DNA from: Bryum argenteum
Taxonomy: Eukaryota > Streptophyta > Bryopsida > Bryales > Bryaceae
Length of the DNA: 64,000 nucleotides
Assembly: GCA_037043015.1 (NCBI GenBank)
Contig: CM073330.1
Coordinates: 11,364,512 to 11,428,511, forward strand
Direction: 5' to 3'
In this document: positions 46,454-58,170 of the stretch, in pieces
Position numbering within the stretch: the first letter of the stretch is position 1
Layout of the letters: every line of letters starts with the position of its first letter
The notes under the pieces: generated by a model
The model's database searches: none
What the model was told of the DNA's origin: nothing
What the model saw: the letters and a program-made list of their open reading frames with translations, nothing else
Position numbers and translations under genes: made by a program

Positions 46454-47592
46454 CTACAAGATGTTCAACTTAGATAAGCTTAGATTCTAAGAAGTCTCTT
46501 ATAAGAGGTGTTCCAAGAAATCACAATGTTGATTACATACACATAAAGTAGTCCACAAATATTTCATGTAAAAAAGTAGGTGACACCAACATGGAAGTCA
46601 CTTGCAAAGTAAAAAGCAACAACCTTCAATAAAACAGCTCTTGAGAATGATAAAAGTGCTTGTTTATGGAGAAAGAGCTAAAAGGAGTTGTTGCTTAAAC
46701 TTTACGACATACTAAAGAAAGAGTCCATTTAGAGTAGCCCAATGTAGCTTGAGCTTGTTCATGGCAAAGCCAAAGCTCCCAAAAGTAAATATCGGAGTCG
46801 CTAATGCTCCCTATAGCTTACAAAGTATCATTTCTTAAGGTTTCTCCTTAGTGGCAATATTTTTATCTTGTCTTGTTTAGCTAATTAGAAGATTTCAAAT
46901 ATGTGCAATCTAGCCATGATTTTTACAAATGACTCATTTAATGTACAATTGTTGCATGTAAATAGAGGGTCACATCAACAATGGAGACTTACAAATTACA
47001 ACAAACCTTTTTTAAGATAGAATCACAACCAAACTACTTTTCTATGAAAAGAGAGTCAAGTAAGTTTTGTTCGAGCGCAGTTAAACACTAAATGCAAAAC
47101 CACTTAAAATAAAAGAAAACCTAGTTTAAGCTAGCCCAGGGCAAACCAAAGTTTCCAAAGGCATCCAAGAATGGAGACCTGGAGCCTACAATGTATACTC
47201 CCCTAAAGCTGATCCTTGTTGTCACAGTCATGACCATATCCTATTTAAGTAATTATTGTGATTCCAAATTTGTGCAAACTAGCCATAACTTCCGTGGGAA
47301 AACTCAATCACCGGTTCACCACTCAAAACTAGAAGAGCACACCTTTGACTTAAGTGACACCTGACCCAACTCCTTATAGCCTCTTCTCCTAAGTTCCTTA
47401 ACTTTCTTTTTTTCTCAACTTCTCCTCAAACTCTCCAAAAAAGAATGTCTTGAAAAAAACCAAAAAACGGAGTTGTTTCTTCAAGCATGTCTTCTACTTC
47501 AATACAATTCTCATTTGATCATGCATTGATTTTTTAAAAAACAAACAAACATACATGCCATAAAGAAAAAAATTAGGTCTAGCTAGGCCAAC

Positions 47593-48125
47593 CTCTTCAT
47601 AGTCAGTCGAGGATTTCATCAATGGAGGTTCTTCAATTGGCCAAGCAGGATTGATCTCCCAATTCTCCACATCCTTCAGCCTCTGCCTTTCAGCTTCACC
47701 CCGCAGGATAGGAATGTCTGGCCTCTCTAGTATTATCCCTCCATAACTTGGATACGCTCCGGAAGGCAAAGAGGCCGACATAGTCGAATCATCAATTGAT
47801 TCAATGTCCAACAAATACTCTATCTTCCAACGATTTTCTGGACATCAAATCAATGTAGAATCATTATTGGTTAGATACTCTCAAGCTAGTTAGAGCAAAA
47901 ACATGAGCGTACAAGTTATGGTGTCGCAAATGTCTTGTCAAGTTCAACACAATTAAAGTTATACAAATGAAATAAAAAAACATTCGTGTTACCAGGAAGC
48001 ATTTTGCTAGAAGAAGATGAGCAAAGCAATCTCTTAGAAAAGATTCGGAAATCAATCTTCCTGGTAGCGTTAATCTCTCTCGGAGGCTTTAGGGTTTCTA
48101 TGTTGAGAGAGAACTGACATGACAA
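47593..48125 (-). pseudogene. Two decayed exons of an unidentified gene (unit X)
   Basis: Minus-strand exon at 47593-47837 encodes ENRWKIEYLLDIESIDD, then LPSGAYPSYGGIILERPDIP and VENWEINPAWPIEEPP. Upstream, an open stretch from 48125 to a donor at 47993 reads SLNIETLKPPREINATRKID and FSKRLLCSSSSSKMLP, like an organelle transit peptide. The two join in phase 1 (CCTG| + AA gives GAA). No in-frame ATG is visible at the 5' end. I do not recognise the protein. Unit Y carries the same exons (about 51976-52225 and 52380-52511) with a changed donor. A fragment of the same exon edge occurs at 38401-38442. A nuclear gene for an organelle protein, decaying in tandem copies, is the likely source. Confidence 0.5.
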
Positions 48126-48734
48126 AGACCATCACATATATTGGCAACAAATACCTCAAAGGTAGGAACTTTAAAGTAAGACAACAAATAAAAGGAACTT
48201 TAAAGTTACATGTAGAAGTTTAAAGAGATGGGGTGAATGTGAAGAGAAATACTAAGTACTCTACGGGTCGGGTTTACATTCGGGCCACAGCCATTGGAGG
48301 ATGTAGGTCAAGCTGTTCCATATGGCATGCGCATGGATCCTTGCGAAAAAAGTACCTCAAGTGATTTTATTGTCTTACTGTGACGCCCAAGTAGAAAAAA
48401 GTACCCATCAAATTGGTTCTTCATTCTGCTTGTTTTGGGGTCATGTCATTACTAAATGCTACTATAAAAGGAAATTGGTACAAGTCGAGAACATTGAAAT
48501 ATAGTTGGCCCCTACTCCTAGAATGAGCTTGAAGAAGCAAGTCGCAACCTCTCAACTAATGGGAGGTGTGGATTTCTTGCACCCCCAATCCATTTTTTAG
48601 CCTTGACTACTCGTATAAAGTGTAAACCGGTCTTTTTACTTCACGTCTTTTTATGAAGTTACAGGCAATTCAGTTCTTTGCATGGTATAAAGAAAATTCT
48701 TGTAAAAATGCACAAACAACGAAAGCCAGCACCA

Positions 48735-48845
48735 GCGCGGTGTAACAACCCACCGTTCTTGTGCTAGTTTGAGTTTGTTTTGGTCTTTTGGAGCACTCAA
48801 TAGTCACCATAGTGGTCGTGGGTTCGAGCCGCTTACAAGTGCCTC
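48735..48845 (+). repeat. tRNA-like module, unit X
   Basis: AGCGCGGTGTAACAACCCACC in the A-box position and GTGGGTTCGAGCCGC in the B-box position. Confidence 0.5.
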
Positions 48846-49075
48846 ACCACATTACCCAAAAATGCCATTACATGAGTTGGTAAGATACTAGGTTATGTTA
48901 TTTCAAGAGCATACTTGTAAAATGTATTAAGAAAACTTCTGGAAGGACTTTATTTTTTTATGTTGTGAAGAGGTGTACTTTGGTTACACTTGTTCGGCCA
49001 ATTGAAAGAGAAAAGTAATGCCTTAAGTTGATAAAATTGAGTAAAGTTGCCATTTCAACCTTATAGAACTCTTAA

Positions 49076-49601
49076 TCTTTGAAGGCCCAAGGGGTTTGAA
49101 GAAAAAATTACAATTGTGAAAAGACTACTACAGTAGATTCATTATATAGTATGCGTTCCTCAACAGTTATGAAGCATTGCTCTAAAGTTAAATTTCTTAA
49201 AATACTAAGTATTATTTTTGTAATGAAAAGAAGGAACTAAAACTTTGAAAATCAATATAAAATTTATTTCTATTACTAATATTTGGAAACTGAAATAATC
49301 GGCTTCAATCACATATTATATGATTTAATAGAGAGAATCTACCAATAACCTCCAACAAACACCATCATTTCCCCAAAATAGTAAGTTTTCTAAAATTGAG
49401 CAAACCTTACACTGTTGCTGTTTGAAAGAGTATTGTGAACAATCTATGGATTCATTCAAGGTTCTGTAAATTGGATGTGGCTCCTAAATCACCAAACTTT
49501 TGGAAAGTAAAAACATAATTTCAAACAGACCTTTGACTTGATCGGGTACAGCTCCTCAAATTTTGAGATCGACCATAAAATAATTAATTGGGCTCTTAGG
49601 G
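49076..49601. mobile_element. TTAA-type element, copy in unit X (diverged)
   Basis: Same insertion as at 40835: left TTAA (49072-49075) then TCTTTGAAGGCCCAAGGGG; right end GGCTCTTAGGG then TTTGA. The ends have drifted. It was copied with the array. Confidence 0.65.
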
Positions 49602-51482
49602 TTTGACGTTTTTCTTCTGTGCTAACGGAGCAAAAGACTATTACAATCGTGATGTCTTATGACCTTTCCGCATATCAGATTGGTTGACTTTCAAGGCTTG
49701 TGATTGGTCGACCTTTTCAGAGTTATGATTCATTGACCTCTAAAGGGCTCTAATTTGTCAAAGTCTTTGTTTTAGGATGTGATATTCATTTGTCTTATTT
49801 TTATATACGTGAGCCTATTCACTCACTACCAATCACAAAAGATATGCACTTTTGACCAACCTCGTTGGTCTCACTACTCTTATTTGAATAGTTATTAAGA
49901 GTTGATTAACTCCTCAATTCTAATAGCCAAGACAACCACTTTGGGAAATTGAAAACTTCGAAGCCTTGCGACACCTACTTACAAACAGCTTTGAAAAGAA
50001 ATTTATATGAAATAAAAGTTTGGTAGGTTAGCTCTCAAACATACTCTACATATGTTCAAAGAGGTGTGTACTTCATTATTTTACAATAATAAATGTATTA
50101 AGCATATGGTAGGTTCTTTTCATTTTCTTTGGGGTCATGTCAGGAAATTATATGCACTTCACTCACTTTTTTATTCCTGGTCCAAAAGGACCATGCACAC
50201 ACCCAAGATGTAATCAGTCCCTTTGGATTTCATCAACCATGTCCACTTCACTCATGAACTCATGATACGGTAGTTGGCAAGGTGTTGACTGCTTGTAATA
50301 GTGGTCCTATGTATCATTACACTAATGTGAACAAATCAAAAGTATAGAGCATAGTCAAATTACGAATTGGCTTATATTTCCTACCAAAAGATAAACCCTA
50401 GGATTTTAGAAATGGAGGAACAAGCCCCTACTTTAACAATCCTCGAAGGTGAAAAACGATTCCACGGTTGCTTCATCAGGAGACATCTGAGAAAGGAGAT
50501 GCTCTGCTATTGCAAGATCCAAGCGCCTGAAGAGACTTTACACTTGCAATGGGTTTCCCATTGTATTTCTCGGAGTCCCTACAAGATTCCGCAACATATG
50601 AGCTTAGATTCTAGCAAGTCTCATGGAAGAGATGTTCCATGAAATCATAATGTTCTTTACATACACACAATAAGTAGTCCACAAGTGTTTCATCTGAAAA
50701 AGAAGGTGAAATCGACAACAAAGTCACTTGCAAAGTAAAAAGAAACCGCTCTCAGAAACTATTTCTTGAGAATATTAATGATAAAATTGCTCGTGTACGG
50801 ACTACGGAGAAAGAGCTAAAACGACTTTTGCTTAAACTTCACAACATACTGAAGGAGTCCTCTTAGAGCGGCCTAACGTAGCTTGAGCTTGTTCATGGCA
50901 AAGCTAAAGCTCCCGGGGGTTATTATAGGAGTGTCGCTAATGCTTCTTATAGCTAACAATGTATCCTCTCTCTCAAGGTTTCTCCTTCGTGACAATATTT
51001 TTACCTTGTCTTTTTTAACTAATAGGAGGATTTCAAATATGTGCAATCTAGCCATCACTTTAGAAATGACTCATTTAGTGTACAATTGTTGCATGTAAAT
51101 AGAAGGCCACATCAACAATGGAATTATTCATGAAGTTACAACAAACCTTTCATAAGAAAGAATTCACAATCCAACTACTTTTGTATGTAGAGAGAGTACA
51201 GAGAATTTTGTTTGAGCTTAATGAAACACCAAACGCAAAACGACTTAGAATAAGACAAAACCTAATTTAACCTTGCCCATAACAAATCAAAGCTTCTCCA
51301 AGGAATCCATGTACGGAGCCCCATAGCCTACAATGTATACTCTACTAATGCTAATTCTTCGTGTCATTGTCACGACAATGTCTTATCCAACTAATTTGTG
51401 ACCCATATTCGTGCAAACCAGCCATAGCTTTTGGAAAACCTCAATCACGGCTGAAAACTAGAAGAGCAAACGATTTTCTTAA

Positions 51483-51844
51483 CCCTTAAACGCCCAAGCA
51501 AGCCCGAGGGGCTTGATTCCAACAGAATCTTCCATGTAGCTCTCACTGTATTCAACTTATCACTTATATTTTGATGTCAAACTTGTCACCTTCTTCTGAT
51601 GCATTGAAAAAGTGAGATTTGACAATTCAAATCACAATTTGTATGAGTGATTTTGTGCTTTGAAAGGATTATGGTAGGTAGGTTGGGGTAGTACATAACC
51701 TTGTAGGAGGTTGCAAGCTCATCATTGATTGGTTCATTCACAATGCCCAAGTTCAAAAAGTGCACTATTCATGATGCCCAAGTTTAAAAGATGTTGTGAT
51801 CCAATTCTAGGCTACCCATTTCAGACCCCATGGGCGTTTAAGGG
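51483..51844. mobile_element. TTAA-flanked inverted-repeat element (362 bp)
   Basis: TTAA at 51479-51482 and 51845-51848. The terminal repeats are perfect for 14 bases: CCCTTAAACGCCCA and its inverse complement. Unit X has a single TTAA at the same point (near 47351-47356, GACTTAAGTGACACC). This is the best-preserved member of the family in the window. Confidence 0.9.
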
Positions 51845-53109
51845 TTAAGTGTTACCACACCCAACCCCTTATACTCCTCTTCTACTAAGTTCTCATTTGA
51901 TCATGCATTAATCTTTTAAACTACTGAAACAAACATACATGCTATAAAGACGAATATAAGGTCTCGCAAGGCCAATCTCTTCATAGATGGTCGAGGATTT
52001 CATCAATGGAGGTTCTTCACTCAGCCAAGCAAGGATTGACCTCCCAATTCTCCAGGTCCTTCAGCCTCTCCTCTTTCAACTTCACCTCGGAGAGGATAGG
52101 AATGTCTGGCTTCTCTAGTATTATCCCCCTATAACTTGGATATGCTCCGGAAGGCAAGGATATGACATAGTTGAATCATCAATTGATTCGATGTCCAACA
52201 ATTACTCTATCTTCCAACAATTTTTTGGACATCAAATCAATGTAGAATCATTATTGGTTAGATACTCTCAAGCTAGTTAGAGCAAAAACATGAGCCTACA
52301 AGTTATGGTGTTGCAAATGTCTTGTCAAGTTTAACACAATTAAAGTTATACAAATGAAATAAAAAACATTCGTGTTACGAGGAAGCATTTTGCGAGAAGA
52401 AGTTGAGCAAAGCAATCTCTTAGAAAAGATTCGGAAATCAATCTTCCTCGTAGCGTTAATCTCTCTCGGAGGCTTTAAGGTTTCTATGTTGAGAGAGAAC
52501 TGACATGACAAAGACCATCACATATATTGGCAACAAATACCTCAAAGGTAGGAGCTTTAAGTAAGAATAAATTAAAGAATCTTGAAAGTTATATTCAAAA
52601 ATATTAAAGAGATGGGCGGAAATGTAGAGACGACCACTAAGTGCTCTTAGGGTTGGTTCACACTCGGGCCATTGCTATTGGAGGATGTAGATCAAGCTAC
52701 CCCATATTGCATGCGCATGGACCTTGGGGTCATGAATAAAAAAGTTCCTTAAGTGCATTTATTGTCTTAACATGACCCCCAAATAGAAGAAAAGAACCCA
52801 CCAAATTGGTCTCCATTTTGCTTGTTTGGGGCCATGTCAGTCACTACTAAATGCTCCTATAAAACGAAATTGGTTCAAGTCGAGAACATTGACATATAGT
52901 TGGCCCCCACTCCTAGAATGAACTTAAATAAGCTAGTTCCAATCTCTCAACCAATGGGAGGTGTGAATTTCTTGCACCCCAATCCATTTTTTGGCCTTGA
53001 CTACTAGTGTAAAGTGTAAACTAGCCCTTATACTTCACATCTTTGTAAACTTATAGGCAACTCTTTGCATGGTATAAAGTAAATTCTTGTGGAAATGCAC
53101 ATCAACTCA

Positions 53110-53225
53110 AGCTAGCACGGACACAGTGGTAAGAGCCCACTGTGCTCGTGCTAGTTTGAGTTTATTTTGGTCTTTTGGAGCACTCAATAGTCACCATCGC
53201 GGTCGCGGGTTCGAGCCGCTTACAA
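53110..53225 (+). repeat. tRNA-like module, unit Y
   Basis: CACAGTGGTAAGAGCCCACTG and, about 80 bases later, GCGGGTTCGAGCCGC. Best-preserved A and B boxes together. Confidence 0.6.
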
Positions 53226-53454
53226 GTGCCTCATCACATTACTCAAAAAGCCATTGCATGAGTTGGTAAGATATCGGGTTATGTTATCTTAAGAGCATTC
53301 TTGTAATTTGTATCAAGAAAACTTCTCGAAGGTTTTCATACTTTTATGTTGTGAAGAGGTGTTTTTTTGTTATACTTGTTTAGCCAATAGGAAGAGAAAA
53401 ATATTGCATTGAGTTGATAAAATTGAGTGAAGTTGTCCTTTCAACAATAATTAA

Positions 53455-53986
53455 CCTATAGAGGCCCAAGGGGTTTGAAGAAAAACATAGATGTATTGTA
53501 GTATAAAGTATGCGTTCCTCAACAATTATGAAGCATTGCTCTAAAGTAAACATGACGAACTTAATCCCTAAATTAGATGGATAGAGTTAAATTTCCTAAA
53601 ATACTAAGTATTATTTTTATAAAGAAATGAATGAACTAAAACTTTAAAATCAATAAGAAAACTTATATGTCTATTATTAGTAATTGGAAATTAATATAAT
53701 TGGCTCAAATCACATATTATATGATGAAATAGAGAGAGGTCACCAATAACCCCCAACGAACACCATTAGTTTTTCATAGTAATAAGTTTTTTAAGATGAG
53801 AAAACCTAGCCCCGTTTGTGTTTGAAAGCGTATTGTGAACAGTTATGAATTCGAACAAATTTCCATAAATTGGATGTCCTTTTTCAAATCACCAAAATTT
53901 TGGTCAAAAAAACTTTTTTCTTAATCAGGTGCAGCTCCTCAGGGATTGACCATAAATCAATTAATTAATTGACTGGGCTCTTAGGA
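53455..53986. mobile_element. TTAA-type element, copy in unit Y
   Basis: Left TTAA 53451-53454, then CCTATAGAGGCCCAAGGGG; right end GGGCTCTTAGGA then TTGAA. Same insertion as in units W1 and X. Confidence 0.65.
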
Positions 53987-54599
53987 TTGAATAATTCCAA
54001 GGAGAAACCTTGACGATTTAGTCTTTTGTGCTAACGCACCAAACGACTATTACAGTCGTGAAGTCTATGACCTTTCCACATATTTAATTGGTTGACTCTC
54101 AAGAGTTGTGATTGGTCAACCTTCTAAGGGTTATGGTTCATTTACCTTTATAGGGTTATCATTCATTGACCCTTTAAGGGTTGTGATTGGTTGACCTTTA
54201 AAGGGCCATAATTTGTCAAAGTCTTTGTTTTAATAAATGATATTCATTTGTTTTAGTTGTATATACGTGATCCAATTCACTTACTACCAAGCACAAAAGA
54301 GATGTGCACTTACGACCAACATGGTTGGTCTCACTGCACTTGTTTGAATAGTTATTAAGAGGTGTTGACTCCATATCTCTTATAGCCAAAAAAACCATTT
54401 TAGGAAATTGGAAACCTTGAAACCTTACCACACCTACTCACATACAATTTTGAGAAAAAAATTACATGGCATAAAACTTGGGTGGATTGGCTCTCAAAAT
54501 TACTTCACAGATGTTAAGTGTCCAATTTATTCTTTTTTAAATTAAAAAATATTTTTAAAATATCTAAAAAAATAAAAAATGTGGTAGGTACTTTTCATG

Positions 54600-55320
54600 T
54601 TCTTTGGGGCCACGTCAGGACATTAGATGCACTTCAGTCAAGGGCCGCGTTCTTTGGCCCCAATGTGATGAGGCCCTTTGGCTTTCATCAACCATGAAAA
54701 TATGTGCTTTCAGATTACTGAAATTTGATCGTCTTATTGTGCCAATGAAATGGCTAATAAAGCTAACTATTCCTCCACATGATTCACTCTAGTCCTATTA
54801 TATTTCCAAACTAAATAAGGTAGAATGACCTTAAACCGCGCGGCCCCCCAAAGCGCAGGATAGATCGTCCCTGTAGCCACCCATGGCATGGACCTTATTG
54901 CACGCATAGCGGTTGTGAAACCTGAGGGTGCATAGTGACTCGATATGGAATTGTGTAGGGAGGTGATTGGTTCATGGCTCATTAACTCTATTTTGCACGG
55001 TTTTAACTACCGCCACAAAGTACTGGTCTGCCGGATAAAATGGAGTCTTCTGATCACTTTAAGGTCATGTACGGTTTTGACTTCAAAAAATTGTAGTAAA
55101 TTCAATTTTTGCTAATTTATTTTCAAAAAATTTGCATTCACTTTTCCTCCTGTTTTCCCATCCAAGAAAAATTACAAACAATACACAGGAGATCCACAAC
55201 CATGCTGAATCTCTTATTTGCGCATTTTAAGGTCATTCTACCTTGGTCATGTCTACCATGTCCACTTCACTCATGAACTCATGATAAGGTATTAGGCAGG
55301 ATGCTGAATGCTTGTAATCA
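54600..55320. repeat. Start of a further array copy with a ~550-bp insertion
   Basis: GTTCTTTGGGGCCACGTCAGGA (54600-54620) and CTTTCATCAACCATG match 50136-50245. The match resumes at about 55251 with TCCACTTCACTCATGAACTC. Between lies an insertion flanked by ACCATG, described separately. The array copy ends near 55325. Confidence 0.7.
54817..55244. mobile_element. Inverted-repeat element with perfect 19-bp ends
   Basis: AAGGTAGAATGACCTTAAA at 54817-54835 and its exact inverse complement at 55226-55244. The interior is partly GC-rich (CGCGCGGCCCCCC) and repeats TTTAAGGTCAT once more near 55062. No target repeat directly flanks these ends. The larger insertion (54697-55244, between ACCATG copies) is about 120 bp longer on the left. 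I cannot assign a superfamily. Confidence 0.6.
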
Positions 55321-55325
55321 GTGGT

Positions 55326-55634
55326 CCTGGTATTGACAATTGTCCATCTACGTCGAGATGTTCCAGGGATCAGAAATAGATAACTCATTACAAGCAAAGA
55401 CAAAACTCACAAGAATCGACTACATTCACAATCATACTGCTACACATCTGTTGTGATCTTTCATTCAACTGCTGACATTCACGAGAAACATGGTCGAGGC
55501 CTTTGAACCACCCCCTTCTAGATTATAATACGATAAAGCAATCACACCATTTAGGCTTGAATTTGAAAATATAGAGAAATATGAAGATCGTAAACTACTC
55601 TATCCCGCATGACACCGTGCCCCTTCAGCTGATC
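55326..55634. other. Downstream region of NOP10, no gene seen
   Basis: About 300 bases of unique-looking DNA between the repeat array and the minus-strand NOP10 gene. It presumably holds the 3' untranslated region and polyadenylation signals. Confidence 0.5.
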
Positions 55635-56569
55635 TCAGTAAGTATGAGGAGGCTGCTGGGTGGGCAGCAGATTGAACCTCTTCTTGCAGATGATCCGGTG
55701 CTTTGAGAATTTATCATCAGGTGAGAATCGAGCTGCATAACGACGACACTGTTAGCAACTGCGTGAGTGTGCGAGAGGAGAAAAATATGGCACTTTTCAA
55801 ATAAGTGTACCTGGGTGGGCCGAATGAGTTGGTTCCTCTGTGGGTGACTCCTTCTGCAGAATCAAAATCATGAATGTGTCAATCAAAACTGGACCGTTTC
55901 TGAACAGGAAAAATAGCGTATTGAGGAAGAGGACGGTATTTTTACTAAGAGAAACTTCGGTCAGATGTCGACACCATAGTCAGCACTCTAAACCCTAAAA
56001 TTCATTTGATTTATTCCACTTGATAAGGCAGGTGAGCATCTATGTTGAAGCTCTTCATTACCAAATTGGAGATGAAAACGAAATCACTAAGCAGCCATTT
56101 CTCTTTGATAAGTTTGGATTTGAAGTAATCATAGACTCTTCAGGGTTCGAGGTCTTAAATCCAATGTAATAAATGCGAATGCAAAGTCCTTCGGGCGAAA
56201 ATACAACAAGGCTCTCCACTTGAGAAAGCAGTGACCTAAAATACTTGAAGTAGATTCAACAGTTTAGGATTTAGTTCCAGTTTCTAGAAGAAAAGACGCT
56301 GCTCTCGAGAATCTTTTAGAACTTATGACACTTGGAGACTCCGCAATCGCAAAAACCCAAAGAAGCACCTTAAACCCTAAACCCTAAAAACGTTCAAAAG
56401 ACTACTGTGCGCTTCTTCAGTCTGAAGCCACAATCGACGCAAGTTTGCAACACCGAGTACAAGAGTATACAAGAGTACGGAATGATCATACATCGGTTGA
56501 AGATTGATTTCTAACCTTCAAAGTGTACACCTTGTCACCATTCTCGTTGGTGTATGCCATGAGATACAT
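55635..56569 (-). CDS. NOP10: H/ACA ribonucleoprotein complex subunit 3 (NOP10)
   Basis: Three minus-strand exons, 56516-56569, 55811-55853 and 55635-55732, splice in frame with GT-AG introns to a complete 64-residue protein, the usual length for the family. It begins [18 protein letters not shown], continues [17 protein letters not shown], and ends [15 protein letters not shown]. These are the family's conserved N-terminal strands, the [10 protein letters not shown] motif and the basic C-terminal helix. NOP10 binds the pseudouridine synthase CBF5/dyskerin in the nucleolus and is needed for H/ACA-guided pseudouridylation of rRNA and snRNA and for telomerase RNP. Every frame is intact. It is a single small housekeeping gene between a repeat array and transposon debris. 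The predicted product is too short to appear as one open frame because of its introns. Confidence 0.95.
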
Positions 56570-56797
56570 GATTGAAGCTGCGCTTTCTCAACTGCTCGAG
56601 GTTCGAATGTATCTCCCTCTCGTCGGTGATCGAGAATCGGAATGCGACGGTGAGAGGGAGGGCGGCTGTTGCGAGACGCAAAAGAAACAGCTGCTGAGAC
56701 CCTCGTTCTGATTTGAGGTCAGGTTCGGAATTAGGTCCCCTTCCTGGTTTGGTTGCAGGGTTTAGGTTAGGTTTGGTGGCCAGTTCGGGGTGGAGAG
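56570..56797. promoter_or_regulatory. Probable NOP10 upstream region
   Basis: GC-richer than its surroundings (CGGTGAGAGGGAGGGCGG near 56650) and directly upstream of the NOP10 start. Probably promoter and 5' leader. No clear TATA box on the minus strand. Confidence 0.4.
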
Positions 56798-57289
56798 AGT
56801 TTAACCCTTTTAGGCCTAAGCGGACATTCGATTGAAGACTTTGAAGCCTTATGACGTTTAACCCATATTTTGGTCGTTTGGGGTTTGGTCAGCCTCTCTG
56901 AATTACTATTTTTTGCTCACATGAAGTTGAGACATTTGGCAAGTTGAAAAGTTTTTCCATACCTTTCGGAGAAGTGGTTTCACGCTTCGAAATTCCTCAC
57001 ACTCTAAGAGATATTTACAGTCAAAGTTTCAAAACACTAAATATTTGAAATCTGCCCAAATTGTGGTATATGCTCAAGTATTCTCAATATATGCTCAATA
57101 TGGAGCGTTTCTTTAGGTTCTATAGGTCGCATGAGAGTAAAAATTGCATGGACATGTTCCTAATTCACCTAAAAACAAGGATGTGAAGAGCTTCATATCA
57201 AATTATTTACCAAAAATGATTTGGCCATCATAAAACTAATTACTCTTCTGACAACAAGGGAAAATAAAACTTCCTTCAATTTTGAACAT
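56798..57289. repeat. Dispersed repeat fragment related to 11720-12270, with a TTAACCC left edge
   Basis: Begins TTTAACCCTTTTAGGCCTAAG, like the left ends of the TTAA elements. From about 56885 (GGTCAGCCTCTCTGAATT) it matches 11735 onward. No right end is seen before the copia fossil at 57290, so it may be a truncated member of the TTAA family. Confidence 0.5.
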
Positions 57290-58110
57290 TGTGATGAGTT
57301 CATTCATTCATAGTCTTTCATTCATCCAATTGGACATCGTCTCTCTCATGTAGCATAAGTACATTATGTGCTCACATGCAGGTTAGTTTTTCATTAGAGG
57401 GTGTGGTTGCAAGAGAGACTGTGTTAGACCCAAGTCTAGAAGTAACACCACGAAAGAATGTACGAACTCATATTAATAGATATTGATGAATTACGAGTTA
57501 AAAACTTTCTTAACAATATTACAAATTCATAACAATTTGAGTTTGTACATTTTCTGGTGGTGTTTTTTAGACTTCGATCTGACAGAGTCTCTCTTCTAAC
57601 ACACCCTCTAATGAACAACTAACTTGCATGAGAGCATACCGTACTTATGCTACATGAAGAGAGACGATGGATGAAAGAATGTGAATGGATGAACTCATCA
57701 CACTCCCACTCATATATTCATGATCTGATAAGAATGATATCCTTTATCTCCCACTCGTTCCTATACTCGACTTGATCAAAAAACAAGCCAAAAGGTAAAA
57801 ATCTACATCTCGGAAACACTAATGCTCTTATTTTGCCACTTATATCTAAAACTTCTGAAAAAGGTTGAGTGTAGTACAAAGCTTGTAGAATTTGTTGATC
57901 ACCAATGGCTTGGTCATAATGTCGGCCACCTACAAAGAGCTTGGAACATATGAAATGTCAATCAATCTCTTTTCGAAAAAATCACGAATCAGGTGAAATG
58001 TGACGTCGATGTGCTTTGACCTTTTATAAAACTCCGGATTCAAAACCAATCGGATCGCTAATTGATTGTTGGAGTAAAGTGTAGTTGGACCCTGTTGCAT
58101 ACAACTAAAG
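57290..58110 (-). mobile_element. Ty1/copia retrotransposon fossil: 3' LTR and end of pol
   Basis: The minus-strand segment at about 57860-58110 resembles the RNase H end of copia pol (for example KHIDVTFHLIRDFF and VADIMTKPL). Downstream of it, after a polypurine-like GAGTGGGAG, lies an LTR-like block 57290-57702 that starts TGTGATGAG and ends CTCATCACA. The rest of the element, including the other LTR, is absent. It is broken and looks old. The LTR is a near-complete inverted repeat. Confidence 0.75.
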
Positions 58111-58167
58111 ACTTCAAGTAGCTTGACTACTTAACTTCAAGTAGCTTAACTCCGTATGAGGTCATGC

Positions 58168-58170
<3 letters not shown>

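Larger units (their letters stand above)
45590..50100. repeat. Array unit X
   Basis: A full 4-kb-class unit. In order: a block as at 27160-29310, decayed minus-strand exons (46320-46453, 47593-47837, about 47993-48125), the GGAGGATGTAGGTCAAGCT block (48297), the tRNA-like module, a TTAA element, and AAGTTTGGTAGGTTAGC (50017). Unit Y repeats the same order directly after it with an offset of about 4.1-4.4 kb. At 47335 it has the unfilled TTAA site (GACTTAAGTGACACC) of the element at 51483 in Y. Confidence 0.8.
50101..54590. repeat. Array unit Y
   Basis: Repeats unit X in the same order, starting with TTCTTTGGGGTCATGTCAGGA (50136), repeated again at 54600. It contains the decayed exons at about 50450-50578 and 51976-52511, a TTAA element found only here (51483-51844), the tRNA-like module and the shared TTAA element. 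Confidence 0.8.

Noticed and set aside
30665-53225. True tRNA genes in the array units
   Set aside because: A and B boxes are 75-85 bases apart and no cloverleaf with acceptor and anticodon stems can be drawn. They are tRNA-like repeats only.
56523-56711. 62-codon plus-strand frame at 56.5-56.7 kb
   Set aside because: It is antisense to NOP10 exon 1 and its upstream region. The minus-strand NOP10 exons splice perfectly.
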